A program made the translations under genes and the position numbers. A model generated the notes under the pieces. That model worked only from the letters and a program-made list of their open reading frames with translations. It was not told where the DNA came from and did no database searches. A DNA stretch of 64,000 nucleotides from an uncultured Lachnospiraceae bacterium (lineage in GTDB: Bacteria > Bacillota > Clostridia > Lachnospirales > Lachnospiraceae): positions 1-64,000 of the forward strand of contig CABSCP010000005.1 of the NCBI GenBank assembly GCA_902476265.1. The letters are read 5' to 3'. Below, in pieces: positions 32,685 through 40,961 of this stretch (position 1 is its first letter; every line of letters starts with the position of its first letter).

Positions 32685-33974
32685 TTATTTATAGTAATCG
32701 AAGGAAAGCCCGTACATGCGTACGGTATCCCCTTCTTCTATGCCCAGTTCTTCCAGCTTTTTCAGAATGCCGGAATCTTTCAGAAAGTTCTGGAAGAAAG
32801 CAAATCCCTTTTCGGATTCCAGATTCGTATAGCCCAGCATTTTCTCAATACGGGGGCCTTCTATCACATATTCGTCTTCTTCTTCGTCATAAGTTACGGT
32901 GTAGGGCTCATCCGACATTGCCAGAGCCATTTCCGGGAAATATTCCTGTTCGAAGACCGTAGGCTTTTCATCCAGGCCGTCCAGCATCTGGCGGACATAA
33001 TAGAGAAGTTCTCTCACGCCCTGGCCGCTCACTGCGGAAATCGGAAATACTTTTACGCCCTTTGGCTCAAATTCCGCTTTTATCTTTTCCACAGGAGAGT
33101 CCTCCTGATCGTAAATCGCATCGATTTTATTGGCAGCGATCACCTGAGGTTTATCCGCCAGTCCGGCGCTGTAGCTTTCCAGCTCTTTGTTGATCGCATA
33201 GATATCCGATATGGGATCGCGCCCTTCCGTACCTGCGGCATCCACAATATGAATGATGACCTTGGTGCGTTCGATATGACGCAGAAATTCATGTCCCAGT
33301 CCGACGCCTTCCGACGCCCCTTCGATCAGTCCCGGGATATCCGCCACCACAAACCCTTTGGCATCATCCAGATCCACCACGCCCAGATGAGGGTTTAAGG
33401 TTGTAAAATGATAATTGGCAATCTTGGGACGGGCATTGGAAATGCGGGACAAAAAGGTGGATTTTCCCACATTCGGAAAGCCCACAAGGCCCACATCCGC
33501 AATCACTTTGAGTTCCAGCTGCAGCTCCAGCTCCTGGGCCGGCTGGCCGGGCTGGGCATATTTAGGCGCCTGCATGGTGCTGGTGGCATAGTGCTGGTTT
33601 CCGTTGCCGCCTCTGCCTCCCTTTAAAAGCACCACCCTTTTATTGTCGCCGGACATATCCGTAATGACTTTGCCGGAATTAAATTCCTTGATTACCGTAC
33701 CTTCCGGCACTTTGATGATAATATCATCGCCATCTTTGCCGCGGCAGTTCTTCTTACCGCCTTCCTGCCCGTCTCCGGCTTTATACTTGCCGATATGACG
33801 AAAATCGGTGAGGGTATTCAGCCCTTCATCCACCACAAAAATGACGTCGCCGCCTTTCCCGCCATCCCCGCCGTCAGGGCCGCCCGCGGGCACAAATTTC
33901 TCACGCCGGAAGGACACATGGCCGTCGCCGCCCTTGCCGCTTCTCACATATATTTTTGCTCTGTCTGCAAACAT
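32685..33974 (-). CDS. obg: Obg-family GTPase (ObgE/CgtA)
   Basis: A 429-residue GTPase for 50S assembly and stress control. The glycine-rich Obg fold spans 1-158 (GGDGGKGGDV, KGGRGGNGNQHYAT). The G domain has the P-loop GFPNVGKST, DIPGLIEGAS and NKID. A C-terminal OCT domain follows (about 350-429). AGGAG precedes ATG 33974. It is separated from rpmA by tandem terminator-like hairpins at 34062-34163, so its expression may be lower than the ribosomal genes or driven separately. Confidence 0.95.
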   Translation of the reverse strand: MFADRAKIYVRSGKGGDGHVSFRREKFVPAGGPDGGDGGKGGDVIFVVDEGLNTLTDFRHIGKYKAGDGQEGGKKNCRGKDGDDIIIKVPEGTVIKEFNSGKVITDMSGDNKRVVLLKGGRGGNGNQHYATSTMQAPKYAQPGQPAQELELQLELKVIADVGLVGFPNVGKSTFLSRISNARPKIANYHFTTLNPHLGVVDLDDAKGFVVADIPGLIEGASEGVGLGHEFLRHIERTKVIIHIVDAAGTEGRDPISDIYAINKELESYSAGLADKPQVIAANKIDAIYDQEDSPVEKIKAEFEPKGVKVFPISAVSGQGVRELLYYVRQMLDGLDEKPTVFEQEYFPEMALAMSDEPYTVTYDEEEDEYVIEGPRIEKMLGYTNLESEKGFAFFQNFLKDSGILKKLEELGIEEGDTVRMYGLSFDYYK

Positions 33975-34061
33975 TCTTGAAATCTCCTGTTTCCTTAAAA
34001 AAAATTACCGGGTGACAACAGCCCATAGCCATAGAATCCTATCCTCTATTGTCTCAAAAAA

Positions 34062-34163
34062 GGGCCTTTTGATGCAGGCAGCCTTCCGCAGCAGGAAATT
34101 TTCATTTCCAGCTGCGGTTCTGTCCGTATCAAAAAGCCCCAGACATTTCTGTTTGGGGCTTTC
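34062..34163 (-). terminator. Two overlapping, mutually exclusive hairpins between rpmA and obg
   Basis: On the minus strand the first hairpin (about 34162-34134: AAAGCCCCA / TGGGGCTTT) ends in T5 directly after rpmA. Its 3' arm GGGGCTTTTTGAT (34140-34128) is also the 5' arm of a larger structure. That structure encloses a 14-base inner stem (CCGCAGC/GCTGCGG type) and closes with ATCAAAAGGCCC at 34073-34062, followed by T6. Both cannot form at once. Both look like terminators, so obg would be reached only by read-through or its own promoter. Confidence 0.7.
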
Positions 34164-34166
34164 ACA

Positions 34167-34451
34167 TTACTGTTCTACCGGATATACGGAAGCCTGTTTC
34201 TTATCTCTTCCTTTTCTTTCGAATCTCAGTACACCGTCAACCTTTGCGAATAATGTATCATCGCCGCCGATGCCTACGTTAATGCCAGGATGAATCTTTG
34301 TTCCACGCTGTCTGTAAAGGATATTGCCCGCTTTTACAAACTGCCCGTCCGCTCTTTTTGCTCCAAGTCTCTTGGATTCGGAATCTCTGCCGTTCTTGGT
34401 AGAGCCGACACCCTTCTTATGAGCAAAAAACTGAAGGTTCATATTCAACAT
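34167..34451 (-). CDS. rpmA: Ribosomal protein L27 precursor
   Basis: A 94-residue protein of the large subunit near the peptidyl-transferase centre. It starts with the Firmicutes extension MLNMNLQFF followed by AHKKG, the site where Prp removes nine residues to expose the functional N-terminus. GGAGGTG precedes the ATG. The prp gene is directly upstream (3 bases). Confidence 0.96.
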   Translation of the reverse strand: MLNMNLQFFAHKKGVGSTKNGRDSESKRLGAKRADGQFVKAGNILYRQRGTKIHPGINVGIGGDDTLFAKVDGVLRFERKGRDKKQASVYPVEQ

Positions 34452-34454
34452 TTG

Positions 34455-34781
34455 TTACACCTCCTCGAATTTCAGTCTCAAGTACTTTTTACCGTACTGT
34501 TCTTCAATACTTTTCAGACCAAGTACCATGGTATCCATGAGGAGTTTTGTCTTCTCATTGACAGGATTGACGAAAGAGACGTCAATCACTCCGTCCTGTT
34601 CCCCGGTAACCACATCCATTTGCTCATCGGCAAATTGTTCCATCGCGTTGATGGTGTTGATCACCAGAACAGATACCGCCGCGCAGATGATATCCGATCC
34701 GCTTTGCGCATAACCGGCATGACCCGTGCAGGTAAATCCCTTATATCCATCTTTGGCCTTTTTTAATAATACTGTAGTCAT
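34455..34781 (-). CDS. prp: Ribosomal-processing cysteine protease Prp
   Basis: A 108-residue protease that trims the L27 extension. The catalytic histidine is in GHAGYAQ and the catalytic cysteine in DIICAAVS, both in the first 40 residues. No clear Shine-Dalgarno precedes ATG 34781, suggesting low translation relative to L21 and L27, which suits an enzyme. It sits between rplU and rpmA as in other Firmicutes. Confidence 0.94.
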   Translation of the reverse strand: MTTVLLKKAKDGYKGFTCTGHAGYAQSGSDIICAAVSVLVINTINAMEQFADEQMDVVTGEQDGVIDVSFVNPVNEKTKLLMDTMVLGLKSIEEQYGKKYLRLKFEEV

Positions 34782-34808
34782 ACAACATACCGGAAGGCAA
34801 TCTTACGA

Positions 34809-35114
34809 TTAGCCATTGATCTTCTCAATCTTAACCTGAGTGTATGCTTGCCTATGACCATTCTTTTTGTGGTAACCGGTTTTTCTCTTATACTTGTAAA
34901 CGATCACCTTTTTGCCTTTGCCTTCGCCAACGACTGTTGCTGTAACAGTTGCGCCTGCGACATCAGCGCCGACTTTCAGGCCGTTATCGCTCACTGCGAT
35001 TACCTGGTCGAATGTAACAGTTTCGCCTGCAGCTGCGCCAAGCTTTTCAACTTTTAACACATCACCTTCAGCTACTTTGTACTGTTTGCCACCTGTTGCA
35101 ATAATTGCGTACAT
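34809..35114 (-). CDS. rplU: Ribosomal protein L21
   Basis: A 101-residue large-subunit protein. The start [18 protein letters not shown] and the end [21 protein letters not shown] are characteristic. AGGAGGTG lies before the ATG. It is the first gene of the cluster and has a structured leader of about 100 bases and a consensus-type promoter at 35218-35246. Confidence 0.96.
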   Translation of the reverse strand: MYAIIATGGKQYKVAEGDVLKVEKLGAAAGETVTFDQVIAVSDNGLKVGADVAGATVTATVVGEGKGKKVIVYKYKRKTGYHKKNGHRQAYTQVKIEKING

Positions 35115-35212
35115 TTAGGACACCTCCTATCAAAGCGTTAAATAAATTAACGTTACTCGCTAACTGCGGTGACGCCATATAGGCGTACTTTTACCTCGTT
35201 ATGCGGCATACT
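35115..35212 (-). promoter_or_regulatory. Structured leader of rplU (L21-leader candidate)
   Basis: The 5' UTR of about 98 bases can form at least two hairpins: ACGCC/GGCGT with loop TATAT (near 35173-35187) and CGTTAA/TTAACG (35137-35153) shortly before the ribosome site. Position and size match the L21 leader that binds the ribosomal protein for feedback in Firmicutes. A covariance-model match was not tested. Confidence 0.55.
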
Positions 35213-35217
35213 CATAA

Positions 35218-35246
35218 ATCTTAGCATCCGTTTTCTGTTTTGTCAA
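35218..35246 (-). promoter_or_regulatory. Promoter of the rplU cluster
   Basis: On the minus strand a perfect TTGACA (35246-35241) and TAAGAT (35223-35218) are spaced by 17 bases. Confidence 0.78.
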
Positions 35247-35268
35247 GAAAATTCAGAAAAAATTTGCG

Positions 35269-35310
35269 AAAAGACGAGCTGCCGGCGCTTTGTCCGACAA
35301 CCCGTCTTTT
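35269..35310 (-). terminator. Terminator of cstA
   Basis: Inverted repeat AAAAGACG (35269-35276) and CGTCTTTT (35303-35310), with further GC pairing inside. On the minus strand it ends in CTTTTC and a later T6 run. It lies between the cstA stop and the rplU promoter. Confidence 0.6.
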
Positions 35311-35353
35311 CCTTTGAAACTACATTCCGCAAAACGGAAAGCCGATTTTAAAT

Positions 35354-37090
35354 TCAGGCCTTTGCGTTCTTCTTGTTGTACTTGGAAATCGTCTGTACGC
35401 CTTCTACGGCAAGGACAATTGCAAGCACAAACAACAGCAGGCACAGAACTGCTCTGACAACAGAGAATACGTCGCCGCTGCCGCCGGCAAATGCTGTGAT
35501 GTTGGACTTGAAGGTGAATACCAGGGATGTCAGTGTTACGATGAGCATAAACGCCATCGGAAGCAGGAACATCTTGTTGTTCTTTCCTTCTTTGCCCAGC
35601 CAAGCTGCCACTGCAAGAAGAGCCAGCGCTGCGAGCAGCTGGTTTGCCGCGCCAAACAGTGCCCAGATCTTCGCATAGCCTGCAATTCCTAAACCAACGC
35701 CCAGAGCAACCGTGATAACAGTGGATACATAAGGATTTGCAAGGACAGCTTTATAGCCCTTTGCTTCCTTATAGGTCTGACCGGATTCCAGCCAGAATTC
35801 CTGGAACATGTAACGCGCCAGACGGGTTGCCGTATCCAGAGAGGTCAGGCAGAATGCGGAAACCGCCAGGATCAGCATGGCATAACATACGTTGTAGATG
35901 GTTTCTCCGCCAAGGCCGGGGATCATCTGTACCATCTTTGCGATACCGGTAGCAAATACTGCTGTAGGAGCTACTGTTTCGCCGGAAGAATAGGAATTCC
36001 AGATGAAGCCAACCGCGCACAGGGAAATGATCGCCAGCGCACATTCTACCAGCATACCGCCGTAAGCGATGGGTTTTGCATCCCCTTCTCTGTCCAGCTG
36101 TTTTGCGGTGGTACCGGAACCTACCAGGGAGTGGAAACCGGAAATTGCGCCGCAGGCGATGGTGACAAACAGTGCCGGGAACAGAGAACCAAGAGAACTT
36201 CCTGTAGGAGCGATCGTATCTGTAAAGCCTGTGAAAGCAGGGATATCCAGAGTAGGATGCGCGCCGATGATACCGATAACAGCCAGAGCCATCATGAAGT
36301 AAAGCAGGAAAGAGCTCAAATAGTCACGAGGCTGAAGCAGGATCCATACAGGGGTTACGGATGCGATCAGGATATAAATACCGATTACGATCATCCAGAA
36401 GTTGGAAGTATGGTAAATGAAGCCAGGGTGCCAGTTCATTCCGATTACCATACAAAGAACGATAACCGCTACACCGATGATCGTAGATAGCCATAAGGGC
36501 GCATTTCGGCGGTATACACAGAAGCCGAATACGATAGCTACCAGAATGAACAGGATGGAAATCATCGCTGTTGTCGCATTTGCGGAAGATTTTGCAACAT
36601 CTACAACACCATCCACATAGCTTGCGCAGAAAGTATTGGCAACGATGGAGGCAAAAGCAGCGACTACCAGAATCAGGGTCAGATAAGAAAAGATCAGGAA
36701 AAGCTTCTTGGCTCTGGAACCGATACTGGTATAAATTACTTCGCCGATAGACTGACCTTTGTTACGGATAGAAGCGAACAGCGCGCCGAAGTCATGGACA
36801 GCGCCAAAGAAAATGCCGCCGATCAGGATCCACAATAATACGGGAACCCAGCCGAAAACAGCCGCCTGAATAGGGCCGTTGATGGGGCCTGCGCCTGCGA
36901 TGGATGAGAAATGATGTCCAAACAGAACCGGAGCCTTGGCAGGAACATAGTCAATGCCGTCTTCTTCCGTGTGGGCGGGAGTTGTCTTGTTAGGGTCAAC
37001 CCCCCATTGTTTTGCCAGCCAGGAGCCGTAAAAGATGTAGCCACAAACCAGTACGGCAACGCCAACAAGCAGAATTACTACTGCATTCAT
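35354..37090 (-). CDS. cstA: CstA-family carbon starvation transporter
   Basis: A 578-residue membrane protein with about 16 predicted helices. The family motif HHFSSIAGAGPINGP lies near residue 60, with LVGSGTTAKQLDREGDA in the middle. Characterised relatives import pyruvate or peptides during starvation. AAGGAG precedes ATG 37090. It overlaps the upstream small gene by 4 bases, so the two are coupled. A terminator follows at 35269-35310. Confidence 0.92.
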   Translation of the reverse strand: MNAVVILLVGVAVLVCGYIFYGSWLAKQWGVDPNKTTPAHTEEDGIDYVPAKAPVLFGHHFSSIAGAGPINGPIQAAVFGWVPVLLWILIGGIFFGAVHDFGALFASIRNKGQSIGEVIYTSIGSRAKKLFLIFSYLTLILVVAAFASIVANTFCASYVDGVVDVAKSSANATTAMISILFILVAIVFGFCVYRRNAPLWLSTIIGVAVIVLCMVIGMNWHPGFIYHTSNFWMIVIGIYILIASVTPVWILLQPRDYLSSFLLYFMMALAVIGIIGAHPTLDIPAFTGFTDTIAPTGSSLGSLFPALFVTIACGAISGFHSLVGSGTTAKQLDREGDAKPIAYGGMLVECALAIISLCAVGFIWNSYSSGETVAPTAVFATGIAKMVQMIPGLGGETIYNVCYAMLILAVSAFCLTSLDTATRLARYMFQEFWLESGQTYKEAKGYKAVLANPYVSTVITVALGVGLGIAGYAKIWALFGAANQLLAALALLAVAAWLGKEGKNNKMFLLPMAFMLIVTLTSLVFTFKSNITAFAGGSGDVFSVVRAVLCLLLFVLAIVLAVEGVQTISKYNKKNAKA

Positions 37091-37626
37091 TGTACAACAC
37101 TCCTTTTGTTTTTGTGATTTTTAAATATGTATTTTCTTATAAATTTCGCTGTGGACTGGCCGTCCCAGTTGGAATACACTTTTCTCTCCCCTGGCACTAT
37201 TGCATCCGTGTGGAACTCCATCCAGCCATGCAGCGAAAATTTAAAGCTTTTATGAATGTAGGTCCTTTTTAAAATCTTTTTGGCTTCCTCCGTCGCTTCG
37301 TCACAAAGAAACAACGCGGTGATGAAGGAATACATGTGTTCTTTATGAGGGCTGATCCGTTTCATTCCCTCTTCAAGGGCAAACTGCCTGCAGCGCTGAT
37401 AGGTGTCCGCATCCAGAACGGGTACATCAAAAATGTAGAGATATTCATAACTCTCCGCGGCCCAGAGCTGAGCGGATTTTACCAGCACATATTTCTCACT
37501 GCGGGAAAAAAAATAACCGGTTGCTGCCAGGGAATACGGATGTCCTTCTTCTATCCTTTCCACATCAAAATAAACGGAATATGAATCCAGAAGCTTATCC
37601 AGAATTTCCTTGTGCGCATCGGTCAT
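37087..37626 (-). CDS. Uncharacterised protein coupled to cstA (DUF8052-like)
   Basis: A 179-residue soluble protein. The pattern (SYSVYFDVER, GYFFSRSEKYVLVKSAQLW, HKEHMYSFITALF, KSFKFSLHGWMEF) resembles a family I recall as DUF8052, often found near CstA transporters; the number is from memory. No signal peptide, membrane helix or catalytic motif is visible. ATG 37626 is chosen because AAGGAG precedes it by 11 bases. The stop overlaps the cstA start, so the protein probably works with the transporter or controls it. Confidence 0.65.
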   Translation of the reverse strand: MTDAHKEILDKLLDSYSVYFDVERIEEGHPYSLAATGYFFSRSEKYVLVKSAQLWAAESYEYLYIFDVPVLDADTYQRCRQFALEEGMKRISPHKEHMYSFITALFLCDEATEEAKKILKRTYIHKSFKFSLHGWMEFHTDAIVPGERKVYSNWDGQSTAKFIRKYIFKNHKNKRSVVQ

Positions 37627-37776
37627 TATAACAGTCGCTCCTTGCTGTTGTATTGCTTTGCTGTGGTAAATTTTTTTCACATTAAAGCACTGGTATAAAT
37701 CTATCATATTTTGTCAATTTTTGCAACCTGTTCGCGAATTTTTGTTTATATTTTTTTTATAATATTCATTCTCTAT

Positions 37777-38688
37777 TTATAAAATATGCAGTAACTTCTC
37801 AAAATAGGCCGGAAGCGGCGCGCAGGTTTCAACATACTCTCCTGTTTTGGGATGGGAAAAGCCAAGAATCATGGCATGAAGAGTCTGTCCCTCCAGATTT
37901 GGAAAAGGACATTTACGGGGGCCATAGACGCTGTCCCCCAAAAGAGGATGTCCCACAGAAGCCATATGGACACGGATCTGATGGGTCCGGCCGGTTTCCA
38001 GCCGGCATTCGATATAAGTGTATGACGAAAAACGCTGCAGCACGCGGTAATGCGTCACAGCGTCTTTTCCGTTTCTATGATTGACGGCCATTTTTTTTCT
38101 TTCGGAAGGGTCCCTGCCGATGGGGGCATCCACGGTTCCTTCCTCCTCTTTCATCACGCCGTGGACGATGGCCCGGTAGCGGCGTACTATGGTGTGGTCT
38201 TTGAGCTGGACGGCGATGGCCTGATGCGCGGCATCATTTTTGCACACGATGATGGAACCGGTAGTATCCTTATCGATCCGATGGACGATGCCGGGACGCA
38301 TCACCCCGTTGATGCCGGAAAGGCTTCCCCGGCAATGATACAGCACTGCATTGACCAGCGTGCCGCTGTAGTGCCCCGCCGCGGGATGTACCACCATTCC
38401 CTTGGGCTTGTTGACCACCAGCACATCCTCATCCTCATAAAGGATATCCAAAGGGATGTCCTGGGGTTCAATTTCCGGTTCCTGGGCCTGGGGCAGATAA
38501 AAGGCAATATCATCATCCGTTTTTACCTTGTAATTGGCTTTCACAGGTTTTCCGTTTACCGTCACGTTACCTTCCTTTATCATTTTCTGGATAAAGGAAC
38601 GCGACAAAGAATCGATAAGCGCAGCGATGCACTTATCGATTCTTTCCTCATCCTGTTCTTCTGTGATCTGAAAACGAAAAAGTTCCAT
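37777..38688 (-). CDS. rluD: RluA-family 23S rRNA pseudouridine synthase (RluD-like)
   Basis: A 303-residue enzyme. An N-terminal S4 RNA-binding domain (about 13-70) precedes the catalytic domain, with the nucleophile Asp in HRIDKDTTG (about 140). VVNKPKGMVVHP and GRTHQIRVHMA are also typical. It follows lspA closely with a weak ribosome site (GGATGG). Which uridines it modifies cannot be read from sequence. Confidence 0.92.
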   Translation of the reverse strand: MELFRFQITEEQDEERIDKCIAALIDSLSRSFIQKMIKEGNVTVNGKPVKANYKVKTDDDIAFYLPQAQEPEIEPQDIPLDILYEDEDVLVVNKPKGMVVHPAAGHYSGTLVNAVLYHCRGSLSGINGVMRPGIVHRIDKDTTGSIIVCKNDAAHQAIAVQLKDHTIVRRYRAIVHGVMKEEEGTVDAPIGRDPSERKKMAVNHRNGKDAVTHYRVLQRFSSYTYIECRLETGRTHQIRVHMASVGHPLLGDSVYGPRKCPFPNLEGQTLHAMILGFSHPKTGEYVETCAPLPAYFEKLLHIL

Positions 38689-38704
38689 GGCAATCCATCC
38701 AAAT

Positions 38705-39211
38705 TTATTTTTTCTTTAAAAAGGCGAAATCCTCTTCCTTATAATGCCCGAAAAAGACGAGGAACAGCCCGATCACGCAGATAAAAGAAACATACATATC
38801 CGCCACATTGAAAATCGGGAAGTCAATCAGGCTGATGTACACAAAGTCCACCACATAATCCAGCCGCAGCCGGTCAATGAAGTTGCCTAATGCACCCGCC
38901 ATCAGCACTGCACCCAGCACATGCAAAAGCCGGTATTTCCCGGCGGCGGGCATTTTCCAGAGCACATAAAGCACAATAGCCATAACCAGACAGGTCATGA
39001 TCACAAAGAATATTTTCTGATTCTGCAGCACCCCGAAGGCTGCGCCTCGGTTTTCCAGATATCGAAGTTCCAGCACGCCGTCGATCAGGGGGATGGGACG
39101 ACTGTCTTTCAGATAAAGCACCGCCAGATATTTGGTGAACTGATCCAGCAAAACGCCTGCCAGGGCGATACAGATATCCAAAAGGAACATTTTTTTAGCC
39201 TTGAAATCCAT
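38705..39211 (-). CDS. lspA: Lipoprotein signal peptidase II
   Basis: A 168-residue membrane aspartyl protease with four helices that cleaves prolipoproteins before the lipidated cysteine. The catalytic aspartates are in GNFIDRL and FNVADM; ENRGAAFG is also conserved. It would process the binding lipoproteins and DacA encoded in this window. It starts 1 base after the aroB stop, so it is co-transcribed. Confidence 0.95.
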   Translation of the reverse strand: MDFKAKKMFLLDICIALAGVLLDQFTKYLAVLYLKDSRPIPLIDGVLELRYLENRGAAFGVLQNQKIFFVIMTCLVMAIVLYVLWKMPAAGKYRLLHVLGAVLMAGALGNFIDRLRLDYVVDFVYISLIDFPIFNVADMYVSFICVIGLFLVFFGHYKEEDFAFLKKK

Positions 39212-39212
39212 C

Positions 39213-40316
39213 TCAATCCTCTTCCTTAAAATTTAATTCATCGATTGCCGCTGTCATTTCCTCTTCCGTCACGGTATCGTCGAGCACCGCTTTTCCGATC
39301 TTATCCAGCAGCACAAAACGAATCTGCCCGCCCTGCATTTTTTTATCGGATCTGGTCAGTTCCACGATCTGGGCTGCATCCAGATTATCCGTAGAGATGG
39401 GAAGATTGAAGGGCACAAACATATCCCGGATTTCATAATATTCCTCCATGGGAATGCGCTCTTTCTTCCAGGAAATGTAGGCGGCCGCCACACAGCCTAA
39501 CGCCACACATTCCCCGTGCAGCAGGGAAAAACCGCTGGCTTTCTCTATGGCATGGCCGATGGTGTGGCCGAAGTTTAAGAGGGCGCGTTCTCCCCGCTCC
39601 TCAGGATCCTTTTCCACCACGCTGCGCTTGATCTCACAACTGCGTTTCACCATCTTCAATAAGGTTTCCGGATCCCGGTCACAGATCTCATACATATTGG
39701 AAATTAGCCATTCATAATACTTACTGTCTTTAATCAGTCCATGTTTCATGACTTCTGCAAAGCCGCTGTAATACTGACGGGCATCCAGCGTCTGCAGGGT
39801 ATCCAGGTTCATATACACGAGTTGCGGCATATGAAAAGCGCCCACCATATTTTTATAAGCATCAAAATCCACCCCGGTTTTTCCGCCGATGCCGGAATCC
39901 ACCTGCGCCAGCAGCGTGGTGGGAATCTGGATGAAATCCACGCCCCGCAGATAGGTGGCAGCCGCAAATCCGGTCAAATCGCCCACAACACCGCCGCCCA
40001 GGGCAGCCAGCATATCCTTACGGTCAAATTTGTGTTCGATCAGAAAAGCATACAGGGTCTTTACCGTATCCAGCGTTTTGTTTTCTTCTCCCGCCGGAAA
40101 AGAAAAGAACTCACATGCCTTCACAAAAGGCGCAATCGCCTGCTGAACCTTCTCTGCATACAAGGGGCCTACATTGCTGTCGGTAACGATACAGATCCGC
40201 CGTTCTCTGAAAGCATCTTCCTCCCCAAACCAGGCGCTCAGGCCTTCAAAACCATTTGTAAAAATAATATCATAACAGGGTTTCTTCTGATAGGAAACCG
40301 ACATTCTTTCTTCCAT
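39213..40316 (-). CDS. aroB: 3-dehydroquinate synthase
   Basis: A 367-residue enzyme of the shikimate pathway that converts DAHP to 3-dehydroquinate with NAD and a metal. GGGVVGDLTGFAAATYLRG, PTTLLAQVDSGIGGKTGV and LLNFGHTIGHAIE are the nucleotide and metal-binding regions. ATG 40316 follows AGGAGG by 5 bases; a longer frame upstream lacks a ribosome site. A structured leader (40339-40379) precedes it. Confidence 0.94.
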   Translation of the reverse strand: MEERMSVSYQKKPCYDIIFTNGFEGLSAWFGEEDAFRERRICIVTDSNVGPLYAEKVQQAIAPFVKACEFFSFPAGEENKTLDTVKTLYAFLIEHKFDRKDMLAALGGGVVGDLTGFAAATYLRGVDFIQIPTTLLAQVDSGIGGKTGVDFDAYKNMVGAFHMPQLVYMNLDTLQTLDARQYYSGFAEVMKHGLIKDSKYYEWLISNMYEICDRDPETLLKMVKRSCEIKRSVVEKDPEERGERALLNFGHTIGHAIEKASGFSLLHGECVALGCVAAAYISWKKERIPMEEYYEIRDMFVPFNLPISTDNLDAAQIVELTRSDKKMQGGQIRFVLLDKIGKAVLDDTVTEEEMTAAIDELNFKEED

Positions 40317-40338
40317 ATGTTCCTCCTGAAATTGATCC

Positions 40339-40379
40339 GATCTCCATTGCTGGCCGCCGAAGGGGCAGCCACGGAGATC
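40339..40379 (-). promoter_or_regulatory. Structured leader hairpin upstream of aroB
   Basis: GATCTCC and GGAGATC (outer 7-base stem, 40339-40345 and 40373-40379) enclose an inner stem of GCTG/CAGC and GCC/GGC type. It ends about 23 bases before aroB ATG, just ahead of the AGGAGG. It may regulate aroB or simply be a stable 5' end. No known riboswitch class was recognised. Confidence 0.4.
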
Positions 40380-40389
40380 CACATGAAAA

Positions 40390-40411
40390 CTTCCTGCCTT
40401 ATGGCAGGAAG
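40390..40411 (-). terminator. Terminator of the yggS-sepF unit
   Basis: A 9-base perfect stem CTTCCTGCC/GGCAGGAAG with a 4-base loop. On the minus strand it is followed by TTTTC. Confidence 0.75.
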
Positions 40412-40441
40412 CCTGATGATCCTATTCTGTTATCGTCTGTA

Positions 40442-40945
40442 TCAAACCTCTTTCACATCCAGGGATCCGCTTAAAATCTCCTGGAAGTCGCCGGAAATGT
40501 CTACGCTGGCAGGAGTGATGATAAAGATAAAGTGGGAAATCTTCTGCAGATTGCCGCTGATCGCATAGCAGGAACCGGATGTAAAGTCGATGATCCGCTG
40601 CGCAATATCCACATCAAGGCCTTCCATATTCAGAACAACGGTACGGTTTGCCAGAAGGGTTTCGGTAATTTCCCTGGCATCTTCCACGCTGGTGGGTTTG
40701 ATCACACATACCTCCATTCCGCCTGCATTCAGCTTGCGGGGGGCCTGACGCATGGGGGTCACCTTAGGCGGCGCCTTCTTCGTCCTGTCCTCTTCCTCAT
40801 AGGAGTCCGCTTTTGAAATGCTCTTGATTTTGGATTTCTTCTCTACCTGTTCCTCATCGTCATCATAGTAGTCATCGTCATAGTATCCATCATCTTCTTC
40901 ATCGTTTAATTTCATGTAGTTCAAAAACTTGTCCATAACTCCCAT
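40442..40945 (-). CDS. sepF: Cell division protein SepF
   Basis: A 167-residue FtsZ-binding protein that anchors and organises the Z ring. The N-terminal MDKFLNYMKL is the amphipathic membrane-binding helix. A highly acidic Asp/Tyr linker (about 14-35) follows, then the DUF552 core (MEVCVIKPTSVEDAREI and LDVDIAQRIIDFTSG). ATG 40945 follows AAAGGAG; the longer frame upstream runs into yggS. It is downstream of yggS, a common Firmicutes order. Confidence 0.93.
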   Translation of the reverse strand: MGVMDKFLNYMKLNDEEDDGYYDDDYYDDDEEQVEKKSKIKSISKADSYEEEDRTKKAPPKVTPMRQAPRKLNAGGMEVCVIKPTSVEDAREITETLLANRTVVLNMEGLDVDIAQRIIDFTSGSCYAISGNLQKISHFIFIITPASVDISGDFQEILSGSLDVKEV

Positions 40946-40961
40946 TCTTTGAAACTCTCCT

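Noticed and set aside
32658..33398. 246-codon frame opposite obg
   Set aside because: Antisense shadow of a well-conserved GTPase gene; composition is His/Phe/Arg-rich without family motifs.
37725..37745. SOS-box-like CGAACAGGTTGC upstream of the DUF8052-like gene
   Set aside because: Only one half-site matches; the second half lacks the required GTTCG-type sequence.
39741..40568. 275-codon frame opposite aroB and sepF
   Set aside because: It overlaps two established genes on the other strand and shows no protein motif.
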